Positions 26,263-34,491 of a stretch of 64,000 nt of DNA are shown here, one piece after another (within the stretch, counting starts at the first letter, position 1; every line of letters starts with the position of its first letter). The position numbers and the translations under genes are program-made. This DNA is from Rufibacter immobilis (lineage in GTDB: Bacteria; Bacteroidota; Bacteroidia; Cytophagales; Hymenobacteraceae), in the NCBI RefSeq assembly GCF_003721565.1, contig NZ_RJJE01000009.1, positions 1,054,934 to 1,118,933 on the forward strand. Reading direction: 5' to 3'. The notes under the pieces are model-generated. The model made no database searches, was not told the DNA's origin, and worked only from the letters and a program-made list of their open reading frames with translations.

Positions 26263-29256
26263 ATGTCAAAGAAGAGTACCCTAGCCGTGTTACTGGCCGC
26301 CGCTATGCTCACGCAGGCTCAGGCGCAAGCCCCCAAAAAAGCCGCCCCGGCCAAAAAGGCCACCACTACCACTGCTGCCGCCAAAGCTGGGCAAGGCACT
26401 AAACTGGTAGAGAAAGTGACCCGGAAGGGCTCTGAACTGATGATCCCGTATGAGAAGTATGTGCTGCCTAACGGCCTTACCGTAGTGGTGCACGAAGACC
26501 ATTCAGACCCCATTGTGCACGTAGATGTGACCTACCACGTGGGCTCAGCCCGCGAGGAAGTGGGTAAATCCGGATTCGCGCACTTCTTTGAGCACATGAT
26601 GTTCCAGGGTTCAGACAACGTAGGTGACGAGCAGCATTTCAAGATCGTATCTCAGGCGGGCGGCACCCTGAACGGAACGACCAACCGCGACCGCACCAAC
26701 TACTTTGAGACCGTTCCTTCCAACCAACTGGAGACCGCCATCTGGCTGGAGGCCGACCGTATGGGCTTCCTCCTGGATGCCGTAACCCAGCGTAAATTTG
26801 AGGTACAGCGCGAGACCGTGAAAAATGAGCGCGGCCAGAACTATGACAACCGCCCGTATGGGTTGGTGTATGAGAAAAACAGCGCCGCCCTTTATCCTTA
26901 CGGCCACCCGTACTCCTGGACCACCATCGGGTACATTGAGGATCTGAACCGGGTAAACGTCAACGACCTCAAGAACTTCTTCCTGCGCTGGTACGGACCT
27001 AACAACGCTACATTAACGGTGGGCGGTGACGTAACCCCGGCCCAGGTGGTGAAACTGGCAGAGAAATACTTCGGGCCCATCCAGCGCGGGCCGGAAGTTA
27101 AAAACATGAAACTGGCCGCTCCGGTACTCACCCAGGACCGCTACATTTCTTATGAGGACAACGTCCGCTTCCCTATGTTGCAGATGACGTTCCCAACGGT
27201 GCCCAACTACCACCCAGACGAAGTTCCACTCGACATTTTAGCCGAAATCATTGGCGGTGGCAAAACGTCTATCCTGTACCAGAACTTAACCAAGGCCCAG
27301 AAAGCCGTACAAGCCAACGCCGGACACCCCTGCACCGAACTGGCCGGTGAGTTCAGCTTAACCGTGTTGCCATTGCCCGGCCAAACCTTAGCCGACATGG
27401 AGAAAGAATTGCGCAGCGCTTTCGCGGAATTTGAGAAACGCGGCGTCACAGATGATGATCTGGAGCGCTTTAAAGCTTCTTATGAAGCCGGTATTATCAA
27501 CAGCCTTTCCAGCGTGTCGGGCAAAACGTCTACCCTGGCTTCTTACCAGACCTTCACGGGCAACCCTAATTACCTCACCAACCAGCTCAAAGCCCACCGT
27601 GCCGTTACCAAAGCAGACGTAATGCGCGTGTACAACCAGTACATCAAAGGCAAAAAAGCGGTAATCCTGAGCGTGGTGCCCAAAGGCAAGCCCGAGATGG
27701 TGGCCAAAGCCGATAACTTCACCGTGGACAAATCTGGTTACAAAGCTCCGGCAGACCAATACTCTGGCCTTAAGTACGTAAAAGCCAAAGACACCTTTGA
27801 CCGCAGCAAACGTCCGGGTTCTGGACCTAACCCTACCATCACCGTACCTCCGTTCTGGAAGGAAAGCATGGCCAACGGCATCAAAGTGATTGGTTCCAAG
27901 TCTGACGAGGTGCCTACCGTCACTATGTTGTTCACCCTGCAGGGCGGGCACAAACTGGAGGCGCATGATCCGTCCAAGGCAGGGATCGCGTCACTCACTG
28001 CGGCCATGATGAATGAAGACTCAGAGAAATTCACCGCCGAGGAAATCAGCAGCAAGCTGGAGAAACTGGGCAGCTCTATTTACTTCGGGAGCGGTTCAGA
28101 AACCATGACCGTGCAGGTGCAGTCTCAGGTGAAGAATCTGGATGCTACCCTGGCTCTGCTGGAAGAGCAAATGATGCACCCCCGCTTCTCCCAAGATGAC
28201 TTTGACCGCCTGAAGAAACAGCGCCTGGAAGCCATCAAAAACCAGAGCACGCAGCCTACGGTCATCGCCAACAACGTGTACAACAAAACCCTGTACGGCG
28301 AAGGTCACATTCAGGCCATTCCGGTGATTGGCACCACCGCTACCGTAGAAAGCATCACGCTGGATGACGTGAAGAAGTTCTATGCCAACTACTTCTCGCC
28401 CAGCGTGACCAACCTGGTAGTGGTAGGCGACGTGGATCAGAAGCAGATCATGCCCAAATTGGCGTTCCTGAGCAAGTGGCAAGCCAAATCGGTCACCATG
28501 CCCGCAGAGCCTAAACTGGCCAGCATTGACAAGACCAAGATCTTCATTGTGGACAAAGAGAAAGCCGCGCAGTCTGAGATCAGAATTGGCTATATGGCTA
28601 TGCCGTATGATGCCACCGGTGATTACTATAAAGCCGGGCTCATGAACTACGTGCTGGGCGGGGCCTTCAACAGCCGTATCAACCTGAACCTGCGCGAAGA
28701 CAAAGGCTATACCTACGGCGCCGGTTCCTATTTCTCCGGAACAGAATCTTCGGGGCCTTACACCGCCTACGCCGGGGTACGCTCCAATGTGTCTGACAGC
28801 GCCGTGGTGGAGTTCATGAAGGAGATCAAGCGCTTTAGAGAAGAAGGCATCACCGACGATGAGCTCGCCTTTATGCGCAGCGCCATCGGGCAGTCCGATG
28901 CCCGCAAGTACGAGACCTCGTTCCAGAAAGCAGCCTTCCTCAACAACATGCTCCGCTACAACCTGGACGCCGACTACGTGAACAAGCAGAACCAGATTTT
29001 GCAGAATATCACCAAGGAGGAGATCAATGCGCTGGCCAAAAAGTACCTGCCGGTAGAGAAAATGAGCATCATGCTGGTGGGCGACAAAGCTGCCATCAAG
29101 CCAGGCCTGGAGAAACTGGGCTACGAGGTGGTGGAGCTAGACCCAGACGGCGCTCCGGTACAGGTTAAAACCGAAACCGTGGCCACGCCAGTGGAACCTA
29201 AAAAAGAAGAACCTCTCAAAGGCCGCAAAGCCAAAAAAGAAGGCCGCATTTTCTAG
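26263..29256 (+). CDS. M16 family zinc metallopeptidase, copy B (paralogue of 2033-5026)
   Basis: A 997-residue exported two-domain M16 protease. The zinc motif HFFEH is at residues 107-111 and the second domain lacks it. It aligns end to end with copy A. Identity is uneven: the N-terminal catalytic half and the region from about residue 870 (LNNMLRYNLDADYVNKQ) are nearly identical even at the DNA level, whereas residues about 340-450 differ much more (for example NQAGAYHSTSEL versus VQANAGHPCTEL). The pattern suggests duplication followed by gene conversion or selective divergence. The divergent segment may alter substrate choice. Confidence 0.93.
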   Translation: MSKKSTLAVLLAAAMLTQAQAQAPKKAAPAKKATTTTAAAKAGQGTKLVEKVTRKGSELMIPYEKYVLPNGLTVVVHEDHSDPIVHVDVTYHVGSAREEVGKSGFAHFFEHMMFQGSDNVGDEQHFKIVSQAGGTLNGTTNRDRTNYFETVPSNQLETAIWLEADRMGFLLDAVTQRKFEVQRETVKNERGQNYDNRPYGLVYEKNSAALYPYGHPYSWTTIGYIEDLNRVNVNDLKNFFLRWYGPNNATLTVGGDVTPAQVVKLAEKYFGPIQRGPEVKNMKLAAPVLTQDRYISYEDNVRFPMLQMTFPTVPNYHPDEVPLDILAEIIGGGKTSILYQNLTKAQKAVQANAGHPCTELAGEFSLTVLPLPGQTLADMEKELRSAFAEFEKRGVTDDDLERFKASYEAGIINSLSSVSGKTSTLASYQTFTGNPNYLTNQLKAHRAVTKADVMRVYNQYIKGKKAVILSVVPKGKPEMVAKADNFTVDKSGYKAPADQYSGLKYVKAKDTFDRSKRPGSGPNPTITVPPFWKESMANGIKVIGSKSDEVPTVTMLFTLQGGHKLEAHDPSKAGIASLTAAMMNEDSEKFTAEEISSKLEKLGSSIYFGSGSETMTVQVQSQVKNLDATLALLEEQMMHPRFSQDDFDRLKKQRLEAIKNQSTQPTVIANNVYNKTLYGEGHIQAIPVIGTTATVESITLDDVKKFYANYFSPSVTNLVVVGDVDQKQIMPKLAFLSKWQAKSVTMPAEPKLASIDKTKIFIVDKEKAAQSEIRIGYMAMPYDATGDYYKAGLMNYVLGGAFNSRINLNLREDKGYTYGAGSYFSGTESSGPYTAYAGVRSNVSDSAVVEFMKEIKRFREEGITDDELAFMRSAIGQSDARKYETSFQKAAFLNNMLRYNLDADYVNKQNQILQNITKEEINALAKKYLPVEKMSIMLVGDKAAIKPGLEKLGYEVVELDPDGAPVQVKTETVATPVEPKKEEPLKGRKAKKEGRIF

Positions 29257-29278
29257 GGTAACCTAAACAATCTGTTTT

Positions 29279-29318
29279 AAAGGCGTTTTCGGGAAAAGAC
29301 CCCGGAAACGCCTTTTTC
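29279..29318 (+). terminator. Intrinsic terminator of M16 copy B
   Basis: Stem AAAGGCGTTTTCGGG / CCCCGGAAACGCCTTT with T-run, almost the same as the hairpin after copy A (5070-5109). The duplicated unit therefore included the terminator. Confidence 0.85.
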
Positions 29319-29420
29319 TTTGAACTTCTTCTTAGGTTTAGGGAAAACTACGCAACCGTGGGTGCAGGCCGAGTTGATTTAGCATGAAGATTGGCCGTTT
29401 TCCCTACAGGCAGCACCGGC

Positions 29421-29459
29421 TGGTTTGGGCCTGTTTTAGGAAAAACGGCCGCTAAACGG
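29421..29459 (-). repeat. REP-like palindrome, degenerate copy
   Basis: TGGTTTGGGCCTG ... ACGGCCGCTAAACGG, upstream of the ketopantoate reductase gene. Confidence 0.65.
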
Positions 29460-29531
29460 GTGCTTCGGCCCTGAAGGCCAGCGTGGGACCTGGTGGTTTG
29501 CGTAGAACTTACCTAACACAAAAGAAACAAG

Positions 29532-30461
29532 ATGAAGAAAATAGGCATTGTGGGCATTGGCGGCGTGGGTGGCTACTTTGGCGGGCTGCTGGCGAAAAAG
29601 TACGAAGATTCAGACCAGGTGCAGGTGTATTTCATGGCCCGCGGGGAGCATGGGGAAGCCATCCGGGAGAAAGGCCTCACCGTAGAAACCACTACCGGAA
29701 ATTTTGTGGCGCACCCTACACTGGTGAGCGCAGACCCCACAGAACTGGGCCCCATGGATCTGCTCCTGATCTGCACCAAAAGCTATAGCCTGGAGCAAAG
29801 CCTGGAGCAGTACAGCGCCTGCATTACGCCCAACACCGTATTGCTGCCGCTGCTCAACGGCGTAGACAGCAAAGAGCGCATCAAAGCGGTGTTGCCGCAG
29901 AACGAAGTCTGGGACGGTTGCGTGTACGTGGTATCAAGGTACCTGGAGCCGGGTTTGGTAAAAGAGACCGGCGGCATCGGGCGCCTGATCTTTGGGGCCG
30001 CAGACGGCACTCCGGAAAAACTGAAACAGGCAGAGACTCTCTTTGGGGATGCTGGCTTTAAGGTGCTCCACCCAGACAACATCCTTTCCTCCATCTGGGA
30101 GAAGTTTCTCTTTATCTCGTCTATGTCTTCCACCTTGGTGTACTTTGAGGAAACCATTGGCTCGGTATTAAGCACCCCGGCACACAGACAGCTCCTGGCT
30201 TCCCTGCTGGAAGAACTCAAAGCCGTAGCCAGAGCCCAGCACATCACTCTGCCCGAAGACATCAGCCAGCGGCACCTGGACATGATGGCCCGCCTGCCAC
30301 ACGACAGCATCACCTCCATGTACAGCGACTTCCTGAACGGGAACAAAACCGAGACCGAGTCTCTCACCGGCTACGTGGTTCGGCTGGGGCAGCGGCTGCA
30401 AGTACCCGTCCCTACTTTTGACAAGGTATATGCCGCCCTTCGCCAGAAGGTAAAGCAATAA
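29532..30461 (+). CDS. panE: Ketopantoate reductase family protein (2-dehydropantoate 2-reductase)
   Basis: A 309-residue ApbA/PanE-type oxidoreductase. The N-terminal Rossmann motif is GIGGVGGYFGG (NADPH binding), the catalytic Lys lies in LLICTKSYSLEQ, and NGVDSKERI follows as in PanE. The C-terminal helical ApbA_C domain starts near residue 175. It would reduce 2-dehydropantoate to pantoate with NADPH in CoA biosynthesis. Because PanE-like paralogues of other specificity exist, and no pantothenate gene is adjacent, the symbol is provisional. Confidence 0.8.
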   Translation: MKKIGIVGIGGVGGYFGGLLAKKYEDSDQVQVYFMARGEHGEAIREKGLTVETTTGNFVAHPTLVSADPTELGPMDLLLICTKSYSLEQSLEQYSACITPNTVLLPLLNGVDSKERIKAVLPQNEVWDGCVYVVSRYLEPGLVKETGGIGRLIFGAADGTPEKLKQAETLFGDAGFKVLHPDNILSSIWEKFLFISSMSSTLVYFEETIGSVLSTPAHRQLLASLLEELKAVARAQHITLPEDISQRHLDMMARLPHDSITSMYSDFLNGNKTETESLTGYVVRLGQRLQVPVPTFDKVYAALRQKVKQ

Positions 30462-30465
30462 TTTC

Positions 30466-30515
30466 AGTTTGCGTTTAGGGGCTGTTTTTGGAAAAAGAGC
30501 CCCTAAACGCAAACT
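30466..30515 (-). repeat. REP-like palindrome, consensus copy in minus orientation
   Basis: AGTTTGCGTTTAGGGGC ... GCCCCTAAACGCAAACT with centre TGTTTTTGGAAAAAGA, the exact reverse of the plus-orientation centre. It lies between two convergent stop codons and probably terminates both genes. Confidence 0.95.
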
Positions 30516-30521
30516 ATTCGC

Positions 30522-31703
30522 TTAACCTCCAATCTGCTGCAAAAGCGTGGAACCGGCCATCCAGGCCATGAGCAGCACTACCAGCACACCGAACAAGGTC
30601 AGTAGCTTGGGGTGCCGGTAATTGCCCATCAGGCTTTTCTTGTGCGCCGCCAGTAACATAGTAGCCAGCGTTACCGGCAGCACAAAACCGTTCAGCAGCC
30701 CCGCCCACACCAGCAGTTTCACGGGTTTGCCAATAAAGATAAAAATGGTGGTAGACACTACAATAAAGCCAATGATGACCCAGTTCTCGTGCTCGGCAAT
30801 GCGTTTGTCAAAGGACTTGATGAAAGAGACCGAGGTATAGGCCGAGCCCACCACAGAGGTCACCGCCGCCGACAGCATCACAACCCCGAACAGTTTGTAC
30901 CCAAAGGATCCGGCCGCCAATTCAAACACGGAAGCCGGCGGATTCTCCGGGTTCAGGATTTTGCCCTGCTGCAACACGCCCAGCGTGGCCAAAAACAGGA
31001 AAATCCGGATGATAGAGGCCAGCGAGATACCAGACACGGCGCTGGCAGTTACCTGACCTAAAGCTTCTTTTCCTTTAACGCCCGCATCCAGCAGCCGGTG
31101 GCCGCCCGCAAACGTAATGTACCCGCCCACCGTGCCGCCCACCAGCGTGACAATGGCCGCGAAATCTACTTCCTCTGGCGCAATGGTCCTGATAGCGGCC
31201 TCCGCCACCGGCGGCGATGACACCCAGGCCACGTACACAATGAGCCCGATCATGAGCGCGCCCAATATCTGCGTAAACCTGTCCATCAGCTTCCCGGCTT
31301 CCCGCACCAGGAATATACCAATGGCAATGGCCGCCGAAATTACTGCCCCTACCTCCACAGGAATGCCTGCCAGCACATGGAGCCCCAGCCCTGCGCCGCC
31401 CACATTGCCAATATTGAAGGCCAGCCCGCCCAAAACTATGAGGAAAGCGATGAAGGCCCCCAACCCCGGCAGCACGGCGTTGGCTACATCCTGCGCCCGC
31501 TTCTCAGAGACAGCGATTACCCGCCAGACGTTCAGCTGCACGCCTATGTCCAGCACAATGGAAAGCAGAATCACAAACCCAAAGCTGGCGCCCAGGCTTT
31601 GGGTAAAGACGGTGGTCTGGGTTAAGAAGCCCGGCCCCACGGCCGAGGTAGCCATGAGAAAAGCCGCCCCCAGCAGCACGCTCCAATTTCTCTGTGTTTT
31701 CAT
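30522..31703 (-). CDS. Nramp-like transporter linked to 5-oxoprolinase genes
   Basis: A 393-residue polytopic membrane protein with about 11 predicted helices. It starts MATSAVGPGFLTQTTVF, related to the Nramp helix 1 region, but lacks the DPGN metal-binding motif (GPGF here). It is the last gene of a pxpB-pxpC-pxpA operon, three bases after pxpA. In Bacillus subtilis the equivalent YcsG lies in the ycsF-kipI-kipA cluster. The context suggests uptake of 5-oxoproline or a related compound rather than metal ions, but this is inference. Confidence 0.8.
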   Translation of the reverse strand: MKTQRNWSVLLGAAFLMATSAVGPGFLTQTTVFTQSLGASFGFVILLSIVLDIGVQLNVWRVIAVSEKRAQDVANAVLPGLGAFIAFLIVLGGLAFNIGNVGGAGLGLHVLAGIPVEVGAVISAAIAIGIFLVREAGKLMDRFTQILGALMIGLIVYVAWVSSPPVAEAAIRTIAPEEVDFAAIVTLVGGTVGGYITFAGGHRLLDAGVKGKEALGQVTASAVSGISLASIIRIFLFLATLGVLQQGKILNPENPPASVFELAAGSFGYKLFGVVMLSAAVTSVVGSAYTSVSFIKSFDKRIAEHENWVIIGFIVVSTTIFIFIGKPVKLLVWAGLLNGFVLPVTLATMLLAAHKKSLMGNYRHPKLLTLFGVLVVLLMAWMAGSTLLQQIGG

Positions 31704-31706
31704 AAG

Positions 31707-32477
31707 CTAGAGCACTGGGGCCTGAAGCGTTACCTTTTCCTGCGTGAGGGTTTCCCTAATGAGGCGGGCAAACGCCACGGCATGGGCGCCATCACCGTGC
31801 AGGCAGACGGTATCTGCCTTAATGGGTACCTCCACGCCTTGCTGAGCCAGCACTTTGCCTTCCTTGACCATACGCACCACCTGCTGCACCGCCTCCTCTT
31901 GGTTGGTGATGAGGGCATTGGGCAGCCTACGGGGAGTGAGCGTGCCGTCTTGCTGGTAGGTTCGGTCGGCGAAAACTTCATGGGCGGTTTTGAGGCCCAG
32001 CTTCTCCCCTGCTTGTACCAGTGCGCTTCCGGCCAAGCCATACAGCACCACCTCCGGGCTTACTTTATAGACGGCTTCGGCAATGGCTTCGGCCAGGGCT
32101 GGTTGCACGGCGGCCATGTTGTACAAAGCTCCGTGGGGCTTTACGTGGTGCAGCACCCCGCCTTCGGCTTTAATGAAACCAGAGAGCGCCCCAATCTGGT
32201 ACACCACCAGGTCAAAGGCTTCCTCAGGGGAAATGGCCATGTCGCGCCGGCCAAAGCCCACCAGATCCTGAAACCCCGGATGTGCTCCCAAGGCTACCTG
32301 GTGCTGCAACGCCTGCCGCACCGTTTTTCTCATCACAGAAGGGTCTCCGGCATGAAAGCCACAGGCGATGTTTGCGGAGGTGACCAGCGGCAGAATAGCC
32401 TCATCATGGCCTAAGCGGTACGTCCCGAAGCTCTCGCCTAAGTCACAGTTTAAATCTACGGTATAGCGGTTGTCCAT
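31707..32477 (-). CDS. pxpA: 5-oxoprolinase subunit PxpA
   Basis: A 256-residue LamB/YcsF family protein. All signature blocks are present: [31 protein letters not shown] and [11 protein letters not shown]. With PxpB and PxpC it forms the ATP-dependent 5-oxoprolinase that converts 5-oxo-L-proline to L-glutamate, a metabolite-damage clearance reaction in the cytoplasm. Its start overlaps the end of pxpC by 22 bp, so translation is probably coupled. Confidence 0.95.
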   Translation of the reverse strand: MDNRYTVDLNCDLGESFGTYRLGHDEAILPLVTSANIACGFHAGDPSVMRKTVRQALQHQVALGAHPGFQDLVGFGRRDMAISPEEAFDLVVYQIGALSGFIKAEGGVLHHVKPHGALYNMAAVQPALAEAIAEAVYKVSPEVVLYGLAGSALVQAGEKLGLKTAHEVFADRTYQQDGTLTPRRLPNALITNQEEAVQQVVRMVKEGKVLAQQGVEVPIKADTVCLHGDGAHAVAFARLIRETLTQEKVTLQAPVL

Positions 32478-33475
32478 TTTTTCAGTTGTAAGGATAAGGC
32501 TGATTGTAGGCGTTCCAGGTCTTGCTCCTGCTCACAGTAGAGCGTCTGCGCCTGGTCCAGGGAAACCTCCAAAAAACGGAGGCGGCTCCCGGGCCGTGCC
32601 TGCGCCAGCACCGGTAAGTCTGCGGTAATTACCTGGCCAATGCGGGGGTAACCACCCGTGGTCTGATGCTCCGCCATTAAGATAATAGGATTCCCGCTGG
32701 AAGGCACCTGCACCGTGCCAAAAGTGACCGCGCCAGACAGCAACTCCACCGGCTGGTTCAACCGTAGCACAGGTCCTTCGGTCCGGTAGCCCATGCGGTC
32801 AGAGGCGGTCGAGATGTGGAAGTCGGTTTGCCAGAAGGCCGCTTTACTGTCAGAAGTGAACAGATCATACTCCGGCCCCGGCAGTACGCGTACCGTTGGA
32901 TTCTCCTGGTAAGTGGGCAGTATTTGAGGGGAAACGCTCCAGTTGGCCACCAGAAAAGCTTTCTCCGGCGGGCACTTTTGCGGCCACTGCCGCACCTGCT
33001 CCGTAAGCTGATTTCTAAATGGAAGCACATCGTTTTTCTGCAATGCCCTGCCCTGCCAACCTCCCAGCCCAGCCCGTCCGTATGTAGCGGCACTGCCCAT
33101 GACCAGCGGCACTTCAAAACCACCGGCTACAGCCAAATATGCCCAGCTTCCCTGCACCGGCGGACCAAATTCCAGCACGGTTCCTTTCTTCACGTACACC
33201 GGCCGGTTCATGGGCACAGCCTTTCCGTTCAGTCTGGGCGATAGATTGGCGCCCGTGAGCGCCAGCACCTGGTCTTCCTGAAACACCACTTTGGGTCCCA
33301 TTAGGCTTATTTCCAGGGCGGCCGCGTTTTCTGGGTTCCCTACCAACAGGTTTGCCAGACGCAGGGCAAACTTGTCCATGGTTCCGCTCACCACCATGCC
33401 CTGTTTCTGGTAGCCATACCGCCCCAGGTCCTGCAAGGTGGTCAGTAAACCAGGTTTGGTGATTTTAATGCTCAT
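32456..33475 (-). CDS. pxpC: 5-oxoprolinase subunit PxpC (biotin-dependent carboxyltransferase family)
   Basis: A 339-residue protein from the ATG at 33475, chosen because the KipA/PxpC family begins [19 protein letters not shown]; the frame is open 16 codons further upstream but that part lies inside pxpB. Family blocks include [30 protein letters not shown] and [10 protein letters not shown]. It acts with PxpA and PxpB in ATP-driven 5-oxoproline hydrolysis. It overlaps pxpB by 11 bp. Confidence 0.93.
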   Translation of the reverse strand: MSIKITKPGLLTTLQDLGRYGYQKQGMVVSGTMDKFALRLANLLVGNPENAAALEISLMGPKVVFQEDQVLALTGANLSPRLNGKAVPMNRPVYVKKGTVLEFGPPVQGSWAYLAVAGGFEVPLVMGSAATYGRAGLGGWQGRALQKNDVLPFRNQLTEQVRQWPQKCPPEKAFLVANWSVSPQILPTYQENPTVRVLPGPEYDLFTSDSKAAFWQTDFHISTASDRMGYRTEGPVLRLNQPVELLSGAVTFGTVQVPSSGNPIILMAEHQTTGGYPRIGQVITADLPVLAQARPGSRLRFLEVSLDQAQTLYCEQEQDLERLQSALSLQLKKWTTAIP

Positions 33476-34196
33476 ACGCTCCCTCCTTCCATGAGGCAAA
33501 CTCCCGCTCCGTGATGGGCACAAAACGCACCAAATCTCCCATGTTCAGCAAACTAGGCGATTCGCGCTGCGGGTCAAATAAAGTGAGCGGGGTACGGCCA
33601 ATCAGTTGCCAGCCGCCGGGTGTCTCTAAGGGGTACACCCCGGTTTGCTGTCCGGCAATGCCCACGGCCCCGGCCGGAATAACTTTTCTGGGTACCTGCT
33701 TGCGGGGTGCCGCAATGCGTGGATCCATGCCTCCCAAGTAAGGAAAGCCCGGCGCAAACCCGATCATGTACACCAAGTACTGCGGCTGGGTATGGAGGGC
33801 AATTACTTCCTGGGGGTGTAGCCCGGTGTGCTGCGCCACAAACGCCAGATCGGGCCCAAAATCACCACCATAGACTACCGGGATTTCTTTAATCTGGGCG
33901 GGTGCCGTGGCCGCTGAGGCAGGCAGTTGGCTCAGCATCTGCCGCAGGTGCCGTTCTACTTCTGCATAGGGGGCTAGTTCCCCTTTCTGGCTCACGAGCC
34001 AGGGATCATAGTACACCGTTACCGTGGTAAAAGCCGGCACATATTCCACCAGCCCCGTGAAAGGATGCTGCTCAAGATACCGCGCCACCGCCTTCACGCG
34101 TTCGTGCACCTCCGGGGCGATCTCCTCGCCCAACTGCAGTACAATGGCCGCATCTCCCAAGGGGTAAATTTTCACAGATGACATGGTTGGCTTCAT
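33465..34196 (-). CDS. pxpB: 5-oxoprolinase subunit PxpB
   Basis: A 243-residue KipI/allophanate-hydrolase-subunit-1 family protein. Signature blocks are VYYGGDFGPDLAFVA-like (VVYGGDFGPDL), GFAPGFPYLGGMDPRIAAPRK and GAVGIAGQQTGVYPLETPGGW. It is the first gene of the operon pxpB-pxpC-pxpA-transporter on the minus strand. A second ATG four codons in (MSSVKIYPLGD) is an equally good start. It is the family counterpart of the Bacillus KipI protein, but here the enzyme role is more likely than kinase inhibition. Confidence 0.93.
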   Translation of the reverse strand: MKPTMSSVKIYPLGDAAIVLQLGEEIAPEVHERVKAVARYLEQHPFTGLVEYVPAFTTVTVYYDPWLVSQKGELAPYAEVERHLRQMLSQLPASAATAPAQIKEIPVVYGGDFGPDLAFVAQHTGLHPQEVIALHTQPQYLVYMIGFAPGFPYLGGMDPRIAAPRKQVPRKVIPAGAVGIAGQQTGVYPLETPGGWQLIGRTPLTLFDPQRESPSLLNMGDLVRFVPITEREFASWKEGAYEH

Positions 34197-34210
34197 ACCG
34201 TGCTTTTCTA

Positions 34211-34246
34211 GTTTGAACCAATTTTAGGAAAAAGAGCCCCTAAACA
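34211..34246 (-). repeat. REP-like element, right half only
   Basis: GGAAAAAGAGCCCCTAAACA with no matching left arm, upstream of the pxp operon. Confidence 0.65.
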
Positions 34247-34380
34247 CGATCTGGAGCAAGAGCGCCGGTACCAGCCCCGGCATGGCTTCATTCAGAAGAT
34301 TGTACTACTTCTTCCTATACTTCGTTTTCTTTCCGACAATCCGCCAGGCTCCGGTGCTGTTTCAGGCAGTTCTGCCTCCG

Positions 34381-34423
34381 CGCGTTTAGGGGCTCTTTTT
34401 CCAAAAACAGGCCCTAAACGCAA
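34381..34423 (+). repeat. REP-like palindrome, near-consensus copy
   Basis: GCGTTTAGGGGC ... AGGCCCTAAACGC with centre TCTTTTTCCAAAAAC. The 295-bp divergent gap 34197-34491 contains this and the half copy at 34211, and nothing else recognised. Confidence 0.95.
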
Positions 34424-34491
34424 GCCGTTTGCCCAGAGAATTACGGGCGAAGCCAAATGGAATGGCGGGTTCTTCGTATTTTTAACCTATC

